Source of the DNA: DASUKM01 sp036278735 | GTDB lineage: Bacteria > Acidobacteriota > Vicinamibacteria > Vicinamibacterales > 2-12-FULL-66-21 | Direction of reading: 5' to 3' | Assembly (NCBI GenBank): GCA_036278735.1 | Contig: DASUKM010000050.1 | Location: forward strand, 1 to 64,000 | DNA length: 64,000 nt | Shown: piece after piece, positions 44,299 to 52,039 of the stretch | Numbering within the stretch: position 1 is the first letter of the stretch | Layout: each line of letters starts with the position of its first letter | Translations under genes and position numbers: made by a program | The notes under the pieces: model-generated | The model's input: only the letters and a program-made list of their open reading frames with translations | Databases searched by the model: none | Told to the model about the DNA's origin: nothing

Positions 44299-44378
44299 GT
44301 AACTGGTAACTGGCCGCAACTGGCAACTGGCAACTGGTAACTGGTGACTGGCGACTGGCGACTGGCGACTGGCGACTG
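44299..44378. repeat. Heptamer array D (right side of four-helix-bundle gene)
   Basis: Eleven units in inverted orientation relative to array C: GTAACTG and GCAACTG types first, then GTGACTG and four GCGACTG. One unit carries a 3-bp insert. It lies between the four-helix-bundle gene start and the EF-G-like gene. Confidence 0.95.
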
Positions 44379-44496
44379 GCATCCGGCGGCCCCGCTTGTC
44401 TCGGGCGCCCGGCCGCACTAGGATGGCGTTGATCGGCCCCGCACCCACAGGCGGCCTCCGCCGCCTCCCCACACGCGGCCCGAGGAGGGTACCCGT

Positions 44497-46584
44497 ATGA
44501 AGGCCTACGACGCACCATCCCTCAGAAATGTCGTCCTGGTCGGCCATTCGGGCGCCGGCAAGACACAGCTCGTCTCGACCCTGCTGTTCGATGCCGGCGC
44601 CGTCAACCGCCTCGGTCGTGTCGACGAAGGCACGACCGTGACCGACTACGACGAAGAGGAAATCACCCGCAAGCACACCCTGTCGGCGTGTCTCGCGTTC
44701 GCCGAATGGAACCGCACGAAGATCAATTTCATCGATACGCCGGGCATGGCGAATTTCCTCAGCGAGGCGCGCGCGGCGCTGCGCGCAGCCGACGCGGCGC
44801 TCGTCGTGGTCGACGCGGTCGCCGGCGTCGAGGTCTCGACCGAAAAGGTGTGGGCCGTCGCCGAGGAGCTCGGCGTGCCGAGGCTCGTCGTGCTGAACCG
44901 GCTCGATCGCGAACGCGCGAGCCTCGAACGATCGCTCGAGTCGCTCCACGCGGTGTTCGGCCGCGCCGTCGTGCCGGTTCAGCTGCCGATCGGCGACGAG
45001 AAGGACTTCAAGGGGGTCGTCGACCTCGTCGCGATGAAGGCGATCGTGTTCGACGGCGGAAAGCCCTCCGAGACCGAGGTGCCCCCCCAGCTCGCCTCGG
45101 CGGCCGGGACCGCGCGCGACGCCTTGATCGAGATGGTGGCCGAAGCCGACGACACGCTGATGGAGAAATTCTTCGACGCGGGCACGCTGACGCAGGACGA
45201 ACTGGTCGCCGGCCTGCTGCGCGGCGTGGCGGCCGGCCGGCTGTTCCCGGTGCTGTGCGCCTCGGCCGCCGCCAACGTCGGCATCCAGCCGCTGCTCGAC
45301 GCCATCGTGTCCTACGTGCCGTCCCCCGCGCAGCGCCCGCTGCGGGCGCGCGACGCCGCCGGCCACGACATCGAGGTGCCCGCCGACGAGGGAGCCCCCG
45401 CCGCGGCGTTCGTGTGGAAGACGATGGCGGATCCGTTCGCGGGGCGCATCACGCTGTTCCGCGTGCTGTCAGGCGTCGTGAAGGCCGACTCCACGCTCCA
45501 GAACATCACGCGCGAAACGCCCGAGCGGGTCGGACATCTGCTGCTGCTCCAGGGCAAGACGCAGACCGCCGTGCCCGAACTGCGCGCGGGCGACATCGGG
45601 GCGGTCGCGAAGCTCAAGGAAACCCTGACCAGCGAGATGCTGGCCGACAAGGGATCGCCCGTCCGGATGCCCCCGATCAAGTTTCCCGAACCGGTCCTGT
45701 CCTACGCCATCGAGCCGAAGAGCCGCGCCGACGAAGAAAAGATCAGCACGGCGCTGCACCGGCTCCAGGAAGAGGACCCGACGATCAGCTACACGCGCGA
45801 CGCGCAGACCAAGGAGCTGTTGCTCGCCGGGCAGGGGCAGTCGCACATCGAGGTCACGGTCGCGAAGCTGAAACGGCGGTTCGGCGTCGAGGTCACCCTC
45901 AAGCTGCCGCGGATTCCGTACCGCGAGACGATCACGGCCTCGACCGAGGCGCACGGCCGGCACAAGAAGCAGACGGGCGGGCACGGCCAGTTCGGCGACT
46001 GCAAGGTGAAATTCGAGCCGCTCCCCCGCGGCAGCGATTTCGAGTTCGTCGACGACATCTTCGGCGGGTCGATTCCGCGCCAGTACGTCCCGGCCGTCGA
46101 GAAAGGACTGCGCGACGCGCGGATGCGCGGCTTCCTGGCCGGCTATCCGATGGTCGACTTCCGCGCCACGGTGTTCGACGGCTCGTTCCACGCCGTCGAT
46201 TCCAACGAGCTGTCGTTCAAGATGGCGGCGTCGCTGGCCTTCAAGGACGGGATGTCGCGCGCGCATCCCACGCTGCTCGAACCGATCATGAACGTCGAGA
46301 TTTACGCGCCGAGCGACTTCGCCGGCGACCTGATGGGGGATCTGAACGGCCGGCGCGGCCGCATCGGCGGCATGGAGACGCGCGGCCCCTCCACGCTGAT
46401 CCGCGCAAAGGTCCCGATGTCGGAGATGCTGACCTACGAGCAGCACCTCACCTCGGCGACCGGCGGGCGGGGCTCGTACCACATGGAGTTCTCGCACTAC
46501 GAAGAGGTGCCGTCGCACCTGCACGCCAAGATCATCGCGGCGTCCAAGGCGGAACGGGGGGTGGTGGAGGCTGAAGAGGTGTAA
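44497..46584 (+). CDS. EF-G-like translational GTPase (FusA2 group)
   Basis: This 695-residue protein has the EF-G domain order. P-loop GHSGAGKT (16-23) replaces the GHIDAGKT of true EF-G; G3 is DTPG and G4 is NRLD (NKxD expected). Domain IV has the GRHKKQTGGHGQFGDCKV stretch, and domain V follows. This matches the FusA2/EF-G-like group found beside regular fusA in many bacteria, whose role is unclear. The canonical fusA is at 63.2 kb. AGGAGG lies 10 bases before the ATG. The stop codon runs into array E. Confidence 0.9.
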   Translation: MKAYDAPSLRNVVLVGHSGAGKTQLVSTLLFDAGAVNRLGRVDEGTTVTDYDEEEITRKHTLSACLAFAEWNRTKINFIDTPGMANFLSEARAALRAADAALVVVDAVAGVEVSTEKVWAVAEELGVPRLVVLNRLDRERASLERSLESLHAVFGRAVVPVQLPIGDEKDFKGVVDLVAMKAIVFDGGKPSETEVPPQLASAAGTARDALIEMVAEADDTLMEKFFDAGTLTQDELVAGLLRGVAAGRLFPVLCASAAANVGIQPLLDAIVSYVPSPAQRPLRARDAAGHDIEVPADEGAPAAAFVWKTMADPFAGRITLFRVLSGVVKADSTLQNITRETPERVGHLLLLQGKTQTAVPELRAGDIGAVAKLKETLTSEMLADKGSPVRMPPIKFPEPVLSYAIEPKSRADEEKISTALHRLQEEDPTISYTRDAQTKELLLAGQGQSHIEVTVAKLKRRFGVEVTLKLPRIPYRETITASTEAHGRHKKQTGGHGQFGDCKVKFEPLPRGSDFEFVDDIFGGSIPRQYVPAVEKGLRDARMRGFLAGYPMVDFRATVFDGSFHAVDSNELSFKMAASLAFKDGMSRAHPTLLEPIMNVEIYAPSDFAGDLMGDLNGRRGRIGGMETRGPSTLIRAKVPMSEMLTYEQHLTSATGGRGSYHMEFSHYEEVPSHLHAKIIAASKAERGVVEAEEV

Positions 46585-46681
46585 TTGGCGATTGCCGATT
46601 GGCGATTGCCGATTGGGACTGAAGATTGGCGATTGGCGATCGACGGATTGGCGATTGGCGATTGATTGGTGACTGGCGATT
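46584..46681. repeat. Heptamer array E (after EF-G-like gene)
   Basis: About 12 units mostly ATTGGCG and ATTGCCG, ending ATTGGTG-ACTGGCG-ATT. This mixture of ATTGG and ACTGG units in register links the CAATC and CAGT repeat subtypes as one family. The first unit shares its A with the stop codon of the EF-G-like gene. Confidence 0.93.
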
Positions 46682-46687
46682 CAGGAG

Positions 46688-46719
46688 AGAGGCCGGGCGC
46701 GTCCTGCGACCCGGCCTCT
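46688..46719 (+). terminator. Terminator hairpin between convergent EF-G-like gene and rplQ
   Basis: AGAGGCCGGG and CCCGGCCTCT pair perfectly over 10 bp with a 12-base loop and are followed by TTCGTCT on the plus strand. It probably ends the EF-G-like transcript and may act on the opposing ribosomal operon too, where the tail is CTCTCTCC. Confidence 0.7.
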
Positions 46720-46731
46720 TTCGTCTGGCTG

Positions 46732-46748
46732 TCAGACGATTCGTCTGA
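46732..46748. other. 17-bp near-perfect palindrome downstream of rplQ
   Basis: TCAGACGA-T-TCGTCTGA has 8-bp perfect arms around one base, beginning 4 bases beyond the rplQ stop. The tiny loop makes a protein-binding site as likely as an RNA hairpin. Confidence 0.5.
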
Positions 46749-46751
46749 ACG

Positions 46752-47393
46752 CTACGATCCGCCCGACTTGCGCGGGGTGCTCGTCTTGGTGCCCTTGCCG
46801 CGCGTGCCCGTCTTGCCGCCCTTCGGCGCTCGCTCGGCACGCGCCGGCTTCGTCTTCTTCTCGGCCGGCGCCTCTTCGGCACCTTCCTCTTCCGCGGCAG
46901 GCTTGCCGCGCAGCCGCTCGGCCGCGGCGCGCAGGCGGCCGCCCATGCCCTTCGTTTTCGCCTGCTTCTTCTCGACGGCGGCCTTCTCGGCCTGCGCGTT
47001 CGGGTTGTACTCGCTGCCGACGAGCTCGATCTGCGCAATCTCCGCGCTGTCGCCGCGGCGGTACCCGAGGCGCAGGATCCGCGTGTAGCCGCCCGGGCGC
47101 CCTTCGAAACGCGGCGCGATCGTGTCGAACAGCTTGCCGACCACGACACGGTCGGGCATGTCGCGCAGCACGAGGCGGCGCGCGTGCAGCGAGCGGCCGT
47201 TTGCCTCGCCGGCCGCGAGGCCGCGCTTGGCAAGCGTGATGAGGCGCTCGACGAACGGTCGCAGCTCCTTGGCGCGCGGCACGGTGGTCTGGATCCGTTC
47301 GTGGCGAATCAGCGCCTGCGCCTGATTCCGGAGCATCGCGATCCGATGCTCCGTCACGCGGCCCAGTTTTCGATGTGCGACTCGGTGTCTCAT
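46752..47393 (-). CDS. rplQ: Ribosomal protein L17 with long Lys/Ala-rich tail
   Basis: This protein has 213 residues. The first 122 are standard L17 (MRHRVAHRKLGR, RNQAQALIRHERIQTT, GGYTRILRLGYRRGD). About 90 further residues are rich in Lys, Ala, Glu and Gly (AEEEGAEEAPAEKKTKPARA) and are absent from E. coli L17 (127 residues). L17 lies near the tunnel exit of the 50S subunit. It is the last gene of the superoperon, 39 bases after rpoA. Confidence 0.96.
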   Translation of the reverse strand: MRHRVAHRKLGRVTEHRIAMLRNQAQALIRHERIQTTVPRAKELRPFVERLITLAKRGLAAGEANGRSLHARRLVLRDMPDRVVVGKLFDTIAPRFEGRPGGYTRILRLGYRRGDSAEIAQIELVGSEYNPNAQAEKAAVEKKQAKTKGMGGRLRAAAERLRGKPAAEEEGAEEAPAEKKTKPARAERAPKGGKTGTRGKGTKTSTPRKSGGS

Positions 47394-47432
47394 GAGCGTG
47401 GCTCTCGTCGTTCAGGGTTCAGCGTTTCTCTG

Positions 47433-48416
47433 TCACTCCTGCGGCTGCGGCGCCGGCTGGTCCAGGCGCATGCCGAGGCTCAGGCCCATCGTCCCGAGGA
47501 TCTCCTTGATCTCGTTGAGCGACTTGCGGCCGAAGTTCTTCGTCTTCAGCATCTCGCCTTCGGTCTTCTGCACGAGTTCACGGATGGTCTTGATCCCCGC
47601 GTTCTTCAGGCAGTTGTACGAGCGCACCGAGAGCTCCAGCTCCTCGACGCTCTTGTCGAGGTTCTCGTTCAGCGGCACGCGCGGCTGGTCGCCGCCCGGC
47701 TCCTGCTGCAGCTCCGCCGTCTCTTCGAGGTTGATGAAGATGTTCAGGTGGTCGCGGATCAACTTCGCCGACAGGGACACGGCGTCGCGCGGCGTCACCG
47801 AGCCGTTCGTCCACACGTCCACGGTCAGCTTGTCGTAGTCGGTGGCCTGCCCGATGCGGGCCGCTTCGACCAGGTAGTTCACCTTCTTGATCGGCGAGTG
47901 GACGGAGTCGACGGGAATCCAGCCAATCCCCAGGTCCTCGTCGAAGTTCTTGTCGGCCGACACGTAGCCGCGGCCGCGTTTCACGCGCAGTTCCATGTGC
48001 AGCTTGCCGTGCCCCGCGACGGTCGCGATGTGGGCGTCCGGCTCGAGGATTTCCACGTCGCCGTCCGTCTCGATGTCGCGCGCCCGCACCTCGCCCGCCT
48101 TCTCGACCCGCACGTACAGCGTCTTCGTCGTGTCGACGTGCACTTTCAGCGGCACCTGCTTCAGGTTGAGGATGATGTCGGTCGCGTCCTCGACGACGCC
48201 GGGGATCGGGGAGAACTCGTGGAGCACGCCGTCGATCTTCACCGCCGTCACCGCGGCCCCTTCAATCGACGACAGCAGCACGCGCCGCAGCGCGTTGCCG
48301 ACCGTCGTGCCGAACCCGCGCTCGAACGGCTGCGCGTAGAACCGTCCGTAGCGATCCGTCAATGTCTCGCGCTCGACCTCGAGCCGCTTCGGCCGCTGAA
48401 AACCCTTCCAGAGCAT
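47433..48416 (-). CDS. rpoA: RNA polymerase alpha subunit
   Basis: This 327-residue protein has an N-terminal assembly domain with RFYAQPFERGFGTTVGNALRRVLLSS, and a C-terminal domain (VEELELSVRSYNCLKNAGIKTI, KTKNFGRKSLNEIKEIL) for promoter UP elements and activators. Length and order are normal, in the alpha operon between rpsD and rplQ. A Gln/Pro-rich tail ends the protein. Confidence 0.98.
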   Translation of the reverse strand: MLWKGFQRPKRLEVERETLTDRYGRFYAQPFERGFGTTVGNALRRVLLSSIEGAAVTAVKIDGVLHEFSPIPGVVEDATDIILNLKQVPLKVHVDTTKTLYVRVEKAGEVRARDIETDGDVEILEPDAHIATVAGHGKLHMELRVKRGRGYVSADKNFDEDLGIGWIPVDSVHSPIKKVNYLVEAARIGQATDYDKLTVDVWTNGSVTPRDAVSLSAKLIRDHLNIFINLEETAELQQEPGGDQPRVPLNENLDKSVEELELSVRSYNCLKNAGIKTIRELVQKTEGEMLKTKNFGRKSLNEIKEILGTMGLSLGMRLDQPAPQPQE

Positions 48417-48528
48417 TCTCGTGTTCCTTTCAATCGCGCGCCATCATCGGCGCGCGCCGGGCCTGCCGTTTCACCCTCCGCCTCCCGCCGCGGGCCCGGA
48501 ACAGCTGCGGACGAAGGGCTATCAGCCG

Positions 48529-48543
48529 CCAGCTGGAGGCTGG
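48529..48543. repeat. Small inverted CCAGC/GCTGG element (rpoA-rpsD spacer)
   Basis: CCAGC-N5-GCTGG is a reduced relative of the two large stem-loops at 49.2 and 50.2 kb. It lies in the 130-bp spacer between rpsD and rpoA, just after the rpsD stop. Confidence 0.6.
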
Positions 48544-48546
48544 TCG

Positions 48547-49176
48547 CTATTTGCTGTACAACTCGACGATCAGCTGTTCCTGCACGGGCAGGTTGATCTG
48601 CTCGCGCGTCGGCAGCGACGCGATCCGGCCCGAGAGCGTGCCGGAGTCGAACGAAATCCACTCGGGGATGCCGCGCCCCTTCACCTCTTCGATCGCATGC
48701 TGGATCGAGGGGTTTTCCGCACTCGTGCCGCGCACGGCGACGACGTCGCCGGCCTTCACGGAGTACGACGGGATGTCGACCTTGCGGCCGTTCACCGTGA
48801 AGTGCCCGTGGCGCACGAGCTGCCGCGCCTGCGCGCGCGAGGTCGCGAACCCGAGCCGGTAGACGACGTTGTCGAACCGCCGCTCGAGCAATTGCAGCAG
48901 CGTCTCGCCCGTAATGCCGCGCGTCCGCTCCGCCGCCTCGAAGTAGCGCCGGAACTGATTCTCCAGCACGCCGTAGATGCGCTTCACCTTCTGCTTCTCG
49001 CGCAGCTGGAGGCCGTAGCCCACCAGCTTCGCCTTCCGCATCTTCCCGTGCTGGCCGGGCGGGAGGTTGCGCTTTTCGATGGCGCACTTCTCCGTGTAAC
49101 AGCGCTCCCCCTTCAGGAAGAGCTTCATCCCTTCGCGCCGGCACAGCCGGCAGACCGGTCCGATGTAACGTGCCAT
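48547..49176 (-). CDS. rpsD: Ribosomal protein S4
   Basis: This 209-residue protein has an N-terminal zinc-type CRLCRREGMKLFLKGERC cluster, then the S4 RNA-binding domain (RRFDNVVYRLGFATSRAQARQLVRHGHF). S4 nucleates 30S assembly and is the autogenous repressor of its operon in other bacteria. GAGGATC lies 8 bases before the ATG. A stem-loop repeat element lies directly upstream. Confidence 0.98.
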   Translation of the reverse strand: MARYIGPVCRLCRREGMKLFLKGERCYTEKCAIEKRNLPPGQHGKMRKAKLVGYGLQLREKQKVKRIYGVLENQFRRYFEAAERTRGITGETLLQLLERRFDNVVYRLGFATSRAQARQLVRHGHFTVNGRKVDIPSYSVKAGDVVAVRGTSAENPSIQHAIEEVKGRGIPEWISFDSGTLSGRIASLPTREQINLPVQEQLIVELYSK

Positions 49177-49198
49177 TAACTCTGATCCTCGTCAGTTT

Positions 49199-49292
49199 CA
49201 GCTTCCAGCTTCCAACTCCCAGCTTCCAGCTCCAAAACGAAGCCAGTCTTCCTTTCAAACGCTGGAAGCTGGCAGCCGGCGGCTGGCCGCTG
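49199..49292. repeat. Stem-loop repeat element 1 (rpsK-rpsD spacer)
   Basis: Five CAGCTTC-type heptamers, a central GAAGCCAGTCTTCCT (49239-49253), then four GCTGGNN heptamers in inverted orientation. The 12-bp arms 49219-49230 and 49261-49272 pair perfectly, with a 30-base loop. The same core occurs in element 2. Confidence 0.9.
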
Positions 49293-49294
49293 TC

Positions 49295-49750
49295 CTATAC
49301 GCGTCTCCGCTTCGGCGGCCTGCAGCCGTTGTGCGGAATGGGGGTGACGTCGCGGATCGACTTGACGTCGAGCCCGATCGTCTGCAGTGCCCGGATGGCC
49401 GATTCGCGGCCGGCGCCGGGCCCCTTCACCCGCACTTCGAGCGATCGCATCCCGAATCCCTTGGCCGCGTTGCCGGCCGCAATCGCGGCCTGCGTCGCCG
49501 CGAACGGCGTCCCCTTGCGCGAGCCCTTGAATCCAATGCCCCCGGCGCTCGACCAGGCCACCACCGCCCCTTCCGGGTCGGTGATGGTGACGATCGTGTT
49601 GTTGAAGGACGCCTGGATGTGCGCGAACCCGTGATGGATCACGCGCTTCTCGCCGCGCTTCTTGAACGTCTTCTTCTTGGCCGGCCGTCCGGCGGGTTTT
49701 TTCCCGCCTTCGGGCGGCGCGGATGCGTCGATCGGATCGTTCTTGGCCAT
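49295..49750 (-). CDS. rpsK: Ribosomal protein S11
   Basis: This protein has 151 residues. Standard S11 begins near residue 33 (RVIHHGFAHIQASFNNTIVTITD) and continues GGIGFKGSRKGTPFAAT through HNGCRPPKRRRV. The first 32 residues are an extra Lys/Pro-rich arm absent from short S11 proteins. S11 forms part of the mRNA exit platform. It follows rpsM by 12 bases. Confidence 0.98.
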   Translation of the reverse strand: MAKNDPIDASAPPEGGKKPAGRPAKKKTFKKRGEKRVIHHGFAHIQASFNNTIVTITDPEGAVVAWSSAGGIGFKGSRKGTPFAATQAAIAAGNAAKGFGMRSLEVRVKGPGAGRESAIRALQTIGLDVKSIRDVTPIPHNGCRPPKRRRV

Positions 49751-49762
49751 ATGCTTCGTTTG

Positions 49763-50137
49763 CTACACCGTCTTCTTCTTCGCGATCGCGCCCTTGCGCG
49801 GCCCCTTGCGCGTCCGCGCGTTCGTGCGCGTCCGCTGCCCGCGCACCGGCAGGTTGCGCCGGTGCCGGATCCCGCGCCAGCTGCCGATTTCCATCAGCCG
49901 CTTGATGTTCATCGAGACCTCCTTGCGGAGATCCCCTTCGACGCGTCCCTGCTCTTCGATGACGCGGCTGATCTTGCGGACGTCGTCCTCGGACAGGTCC
50001 TTGACCCGGATGTCCGTGCTGACCCCGGCCGTCGTCAGGATCTCGTTCGAGCGCTTCCGCCCGATGCCGTAGATGTAGGTCAGCCCGACCTCCACACGCT
50101 TGGTTCTCGGCAAATCAACGCCCGCGATACGCGCCAT
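49763..50137 (-). CDS. rpsM: Ribosomal protein S13
   Basis: This 124-residue protein has MARIAGVDLPRTKRVEVGLTY, the helix-hairpin-helix region, and a C-terminal basic tail (RGQRTRTNARTRKGPRKGA) that touches the P-site tRNA. It is the first 30S gene of the alpha operon segment, and a stem-loop element precedes it. Confidence 0.98.
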   Translation of the reverse strand: MARIAGVDLPRTKRVEVGLTYIYGIGRKRSNEILTTAGVSTDIRVKDLSEDDVRKISRVIEEQGRVEGDLRKEVSMNIKRLMEIGSWRGIRHRRNLPVRGQRTRTNARTRKGPRKGAIAKKKTV

Positions 50138-50150
50138 AACAATTCGCTCC

Positions 50151-50232
50151 CAGTCTCCAGCGTCCAGCTGCCAGCTTCCTGATGAAGCCAGTCTTCCTCG
50201 TCGAGCTGGAAGCTGGCGGCTGGCCGCTGGCG
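50151..50232. repeat. Stem-loop repeat element 2 (rpmJ-rpsM spacer)
   Basis: Four CAG-type heptamers, the core GAAGCCAGTCTTCCT (50184-50198), then four GCTGGNN heptamers. The arms 50164-50179 and 50208-50223 pair over 16 bp with one G-U pair, loop 28 bases. The element ends 2 bases before the rpmJ stop. Confidence 0.92.
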
Positions 50233-50233
50233 G

Positions 50234-50347
50234 CTATCCCTGTCGTTGCTTGTGCTTCGGGTTCGGGCAGATCACGCGCACGACGCCGCGGCGACGGATG
50301 ACCTTGCACTTGTCGCAAATCCGCTTCACCGACGCTCTCACCTTCAT
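50234..50347 (-). CDS. rpmJ: Ribosomal protein L36
   Basis: The 37 residues begin MKVRASVKRICDKCKVIRR and end NPKHKQRQG. The zinc ribbon is intact (C11, C14, C27, H32), so it is the zinc-binding form. It lies between infA and rpsM as in most bacteria. It is too short for ordinary gene callers but is unmistakable. Confidence 0.97.
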   Translation of the reverse strand: MKVRASVKRICDKCKVIRRRGVVRVICPNPKHKQRQG

Positions 50348-50388
50348 CTCGTCTGTCTCCGATCGACCCCGGCCGCCGCGGCGACCGC

Positions 50389-50619
50389 CTACAGCTTTTC
50401 GACGATCCGTCCTCGGGTCACGTCCCTCGGGCTCAGTTCGAGCCGGACGCGGTCTCCCACGAGCACCCGGATGAAATTGCGCCCCGGCCCGCTCGGCACG
50501 TGCGCCGTCACCTGCCGGGCGCCATCGATCTCCACCCGGTACTGCGCATACGGCAGCGCGTCCCGGACGATCCCCTCGACGCTGATGACCCGGCGCTCCA
50601 CCGCGTCCGCGGCGCTCAC
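50389..50619 (-). CDS. infA: Translation initiation factor IF-1
   Basis: This 76-residue OB-fold protein has VEGIVRDALPYAQYRVEID, then NFIRVLVGDRVRLELSPRDVTRGRI. The GTG start overlaps the map stop (GTGA), giving an N-terminus slightly longer than the usual MAKEDxIE. It assists initiation by blocking the A site. Confidence 0.95.
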   Translation of the reverse strand: MSAADAVERRVISVEGIVRDALPYAQYRVEIDGARQVTAHVPSGPGRNFIRVLVGDRVRLELSPRDVTRGRIVEKL

Positions 50620-51377
50620 CCGACCCGCACGGGCGGCAACGTCAGGATCGACGGGCCGTCTTTCGTGACGGCAACCGTGTGCTCGAAATGCGCCGACAGG
50701 CTGCCGTCGCGCGTCACGGCCGTCCAGCCGTCCGACAGCACCTTGACGGCGGGGCGGCCCATGTTCACCATCGGCTCGATCGCCAGCACCATCCCCTCGA
50801 CCAGGCGCGGCCCGCGCCCCGGCTCGCCGTAATTGGCGACCTGCGGCTCTTCGTGGAGCGCCGCGCCGATCCCGTGGCCGACGAACTCGCGGACGACGGA
50901 GAAGCCGTGCGCTTCCACGTGCTTCTGGATCGCGTGGCCGATGTCCGACACCCGGCCGCCGACCTTCGCCTGCGCAATCCCGCGCTCGAGCGCCTCCTGC
51001 GTGACCTGCAGCAGCCGCTCGACGGCATCGTCGACGCGGCCGACCGGCACCGTGACCGCCGAATCGCCGTAGAACCCCTGGAGCTTGACCCCCATGTCGA
51101 GCGAGAGGATGTCCCCGTCCTGCAACGGACGCGCAGACGGGATGCCGTGCACCACCTGCTCGTTCACCGACGCGCAGAGCGTCGCGGGATAGCCGCGGTA
51201 GCCCTTGAAGGCCGGCTCGGCGCCCCCGGCGCGCACCCGCGCTTCGGCCGCGGCGTCCAGATCGGCCGTCGTCGCCCCCGGCACGGCGAGCCCCGCCAGT
51301 TCGGCCAGCACCTCGGCGACGAGCGCGTTGGCGGCGCGCATCCGCTCGATCTCCGCCGGCGACTTGCAGACGATCAC
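50616..51377 (-). CDS. map: Methionine aminopeptidase, type I
   Basis: This 253-residue protein has metal-binding residues in SLDMGVKLQGFYGDSA (two Asp), VGHGIGAALHEEP (His), LAIEPMV (Glu) and a final Glu in HFEHTVAVT. A GTG start overlaps the adk stop (GTGA). It removes initiator Met from new proteins. It sits in the usual secY-adk-map-infA order. Confidence 0.97.
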   Translation of the reverse strand: MIVCKSPAEIERMRAANALVAEVLAELAGLAVPGATTADLDAAAEARVRAGGAEPAFKGYRGYPATLCASVNEQVVHGIPSARPLQDGDILSLDMGVKLQGFYGDSAVTVPVGRVDDAVERLLQVTQEALERGIAQAKVGGRVSDIGHAIQKHVEAHGFSVVREFVGHGIGAALHEEPQVANYGEPGRGPRLVEGMVLAIEPMVNMGRPAVKVLSDGWTAVTRDGSLSAHFEHTVAVTKDGPSILTLPPVRVG

Positions 51378-52039
51378 AGCCGCGCTCCGGCCGACGCCTC
51401 GCAGACCGCCGACTCGATGGCGGTCGTCACGGCGTCCGGCGGATGATTGCCGTCGATCGTCTTGAAGCTCGGCCGCCCCGCGTAATAGTCCACCAGCGGT
51501 TTCGTCTGCCGCGCGTACACCTTCAAGCGCTCCCGCACGATCCCGTCGCCGTCGTCGGTGCGCTGCACGAGCGTGCCGCCGCACTTGCCGCACGTCATCG
51601 TCCATTCGACCAGCGCGTTCGAGCCGCACACGGCGCAGATCCGCCGCGCCGCGAGCCGCCGCACCAGCACGTCCTCGGGCACCACGATGTCGACGACGAC
51701 CAGCGGGCCGCGCCCGTCCATCATCCCGTCGAGCGCCGACGCCTGCGTGACCGTCCGGGGGAACCCGTCGAGCACGAAGCCGGGGCGGGCGTCGTCGCGG
51801 GCGAGGCGCTGGCGGACGATCCCGATCATGATCGCGTCGCCGACCAGGTTGCCGGCCTCCATCGTGATCTTCGCCGCGCGTCCCAGCTCGGAATCGTCGT
51901 GCACCGCCTCGCGGAGGATATCGCCCGTCGAGATTTTCGGGAGCCGACGACGCTGAGCCAGCCGCTCGGCCTGCGTCCCCTTTCCCGCTCCCGGTGGACC
52001 GAGCATCACGACGTTGAGCGCCGTGGCTCCCGGCCGCAC
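51374..52039 (-). CDS. adk: Adenylate kinase
   Basis: This protein has 221 residues. The P-loop is GPPGAGKGTQ, the AMP-binding region is STGDILREAV, and DGFPRT is present. The LID domain has four cysteines (CAVC and CGKC), so it binds zinc like Gram-positive types. The GTG start directly follows the secY TAG with no gap. It interconverts ATP, ADP and AMP. Confidence 0.97.
   Translation of the reverse strand: MRPGATALNVVMLGPPGAGKGTQAERLAQRRRLPKISTGDILREAVHDDSELGRAAKITMEAGNLVGDAIMIGIVRQRLARDDARPGFVLDGFPRTVTQASALDGMMDGRGPLVVVDIVVPEDVLVRRLAARRICAVCGSNALVEWTMTCGKCGGTLVQRTDDGDGIVRERLKVYARQTKPLVDYYAGRPSFKTIDGNHPPDAVTTAIESAVCEASAGARL

Noticed and set aside
43809..44378. Diversity-generating retroelement
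   Set aside because: The four-helix-bundle family includes Avd, but no reverse transcriptase, template repeat or variable gene is nearby.
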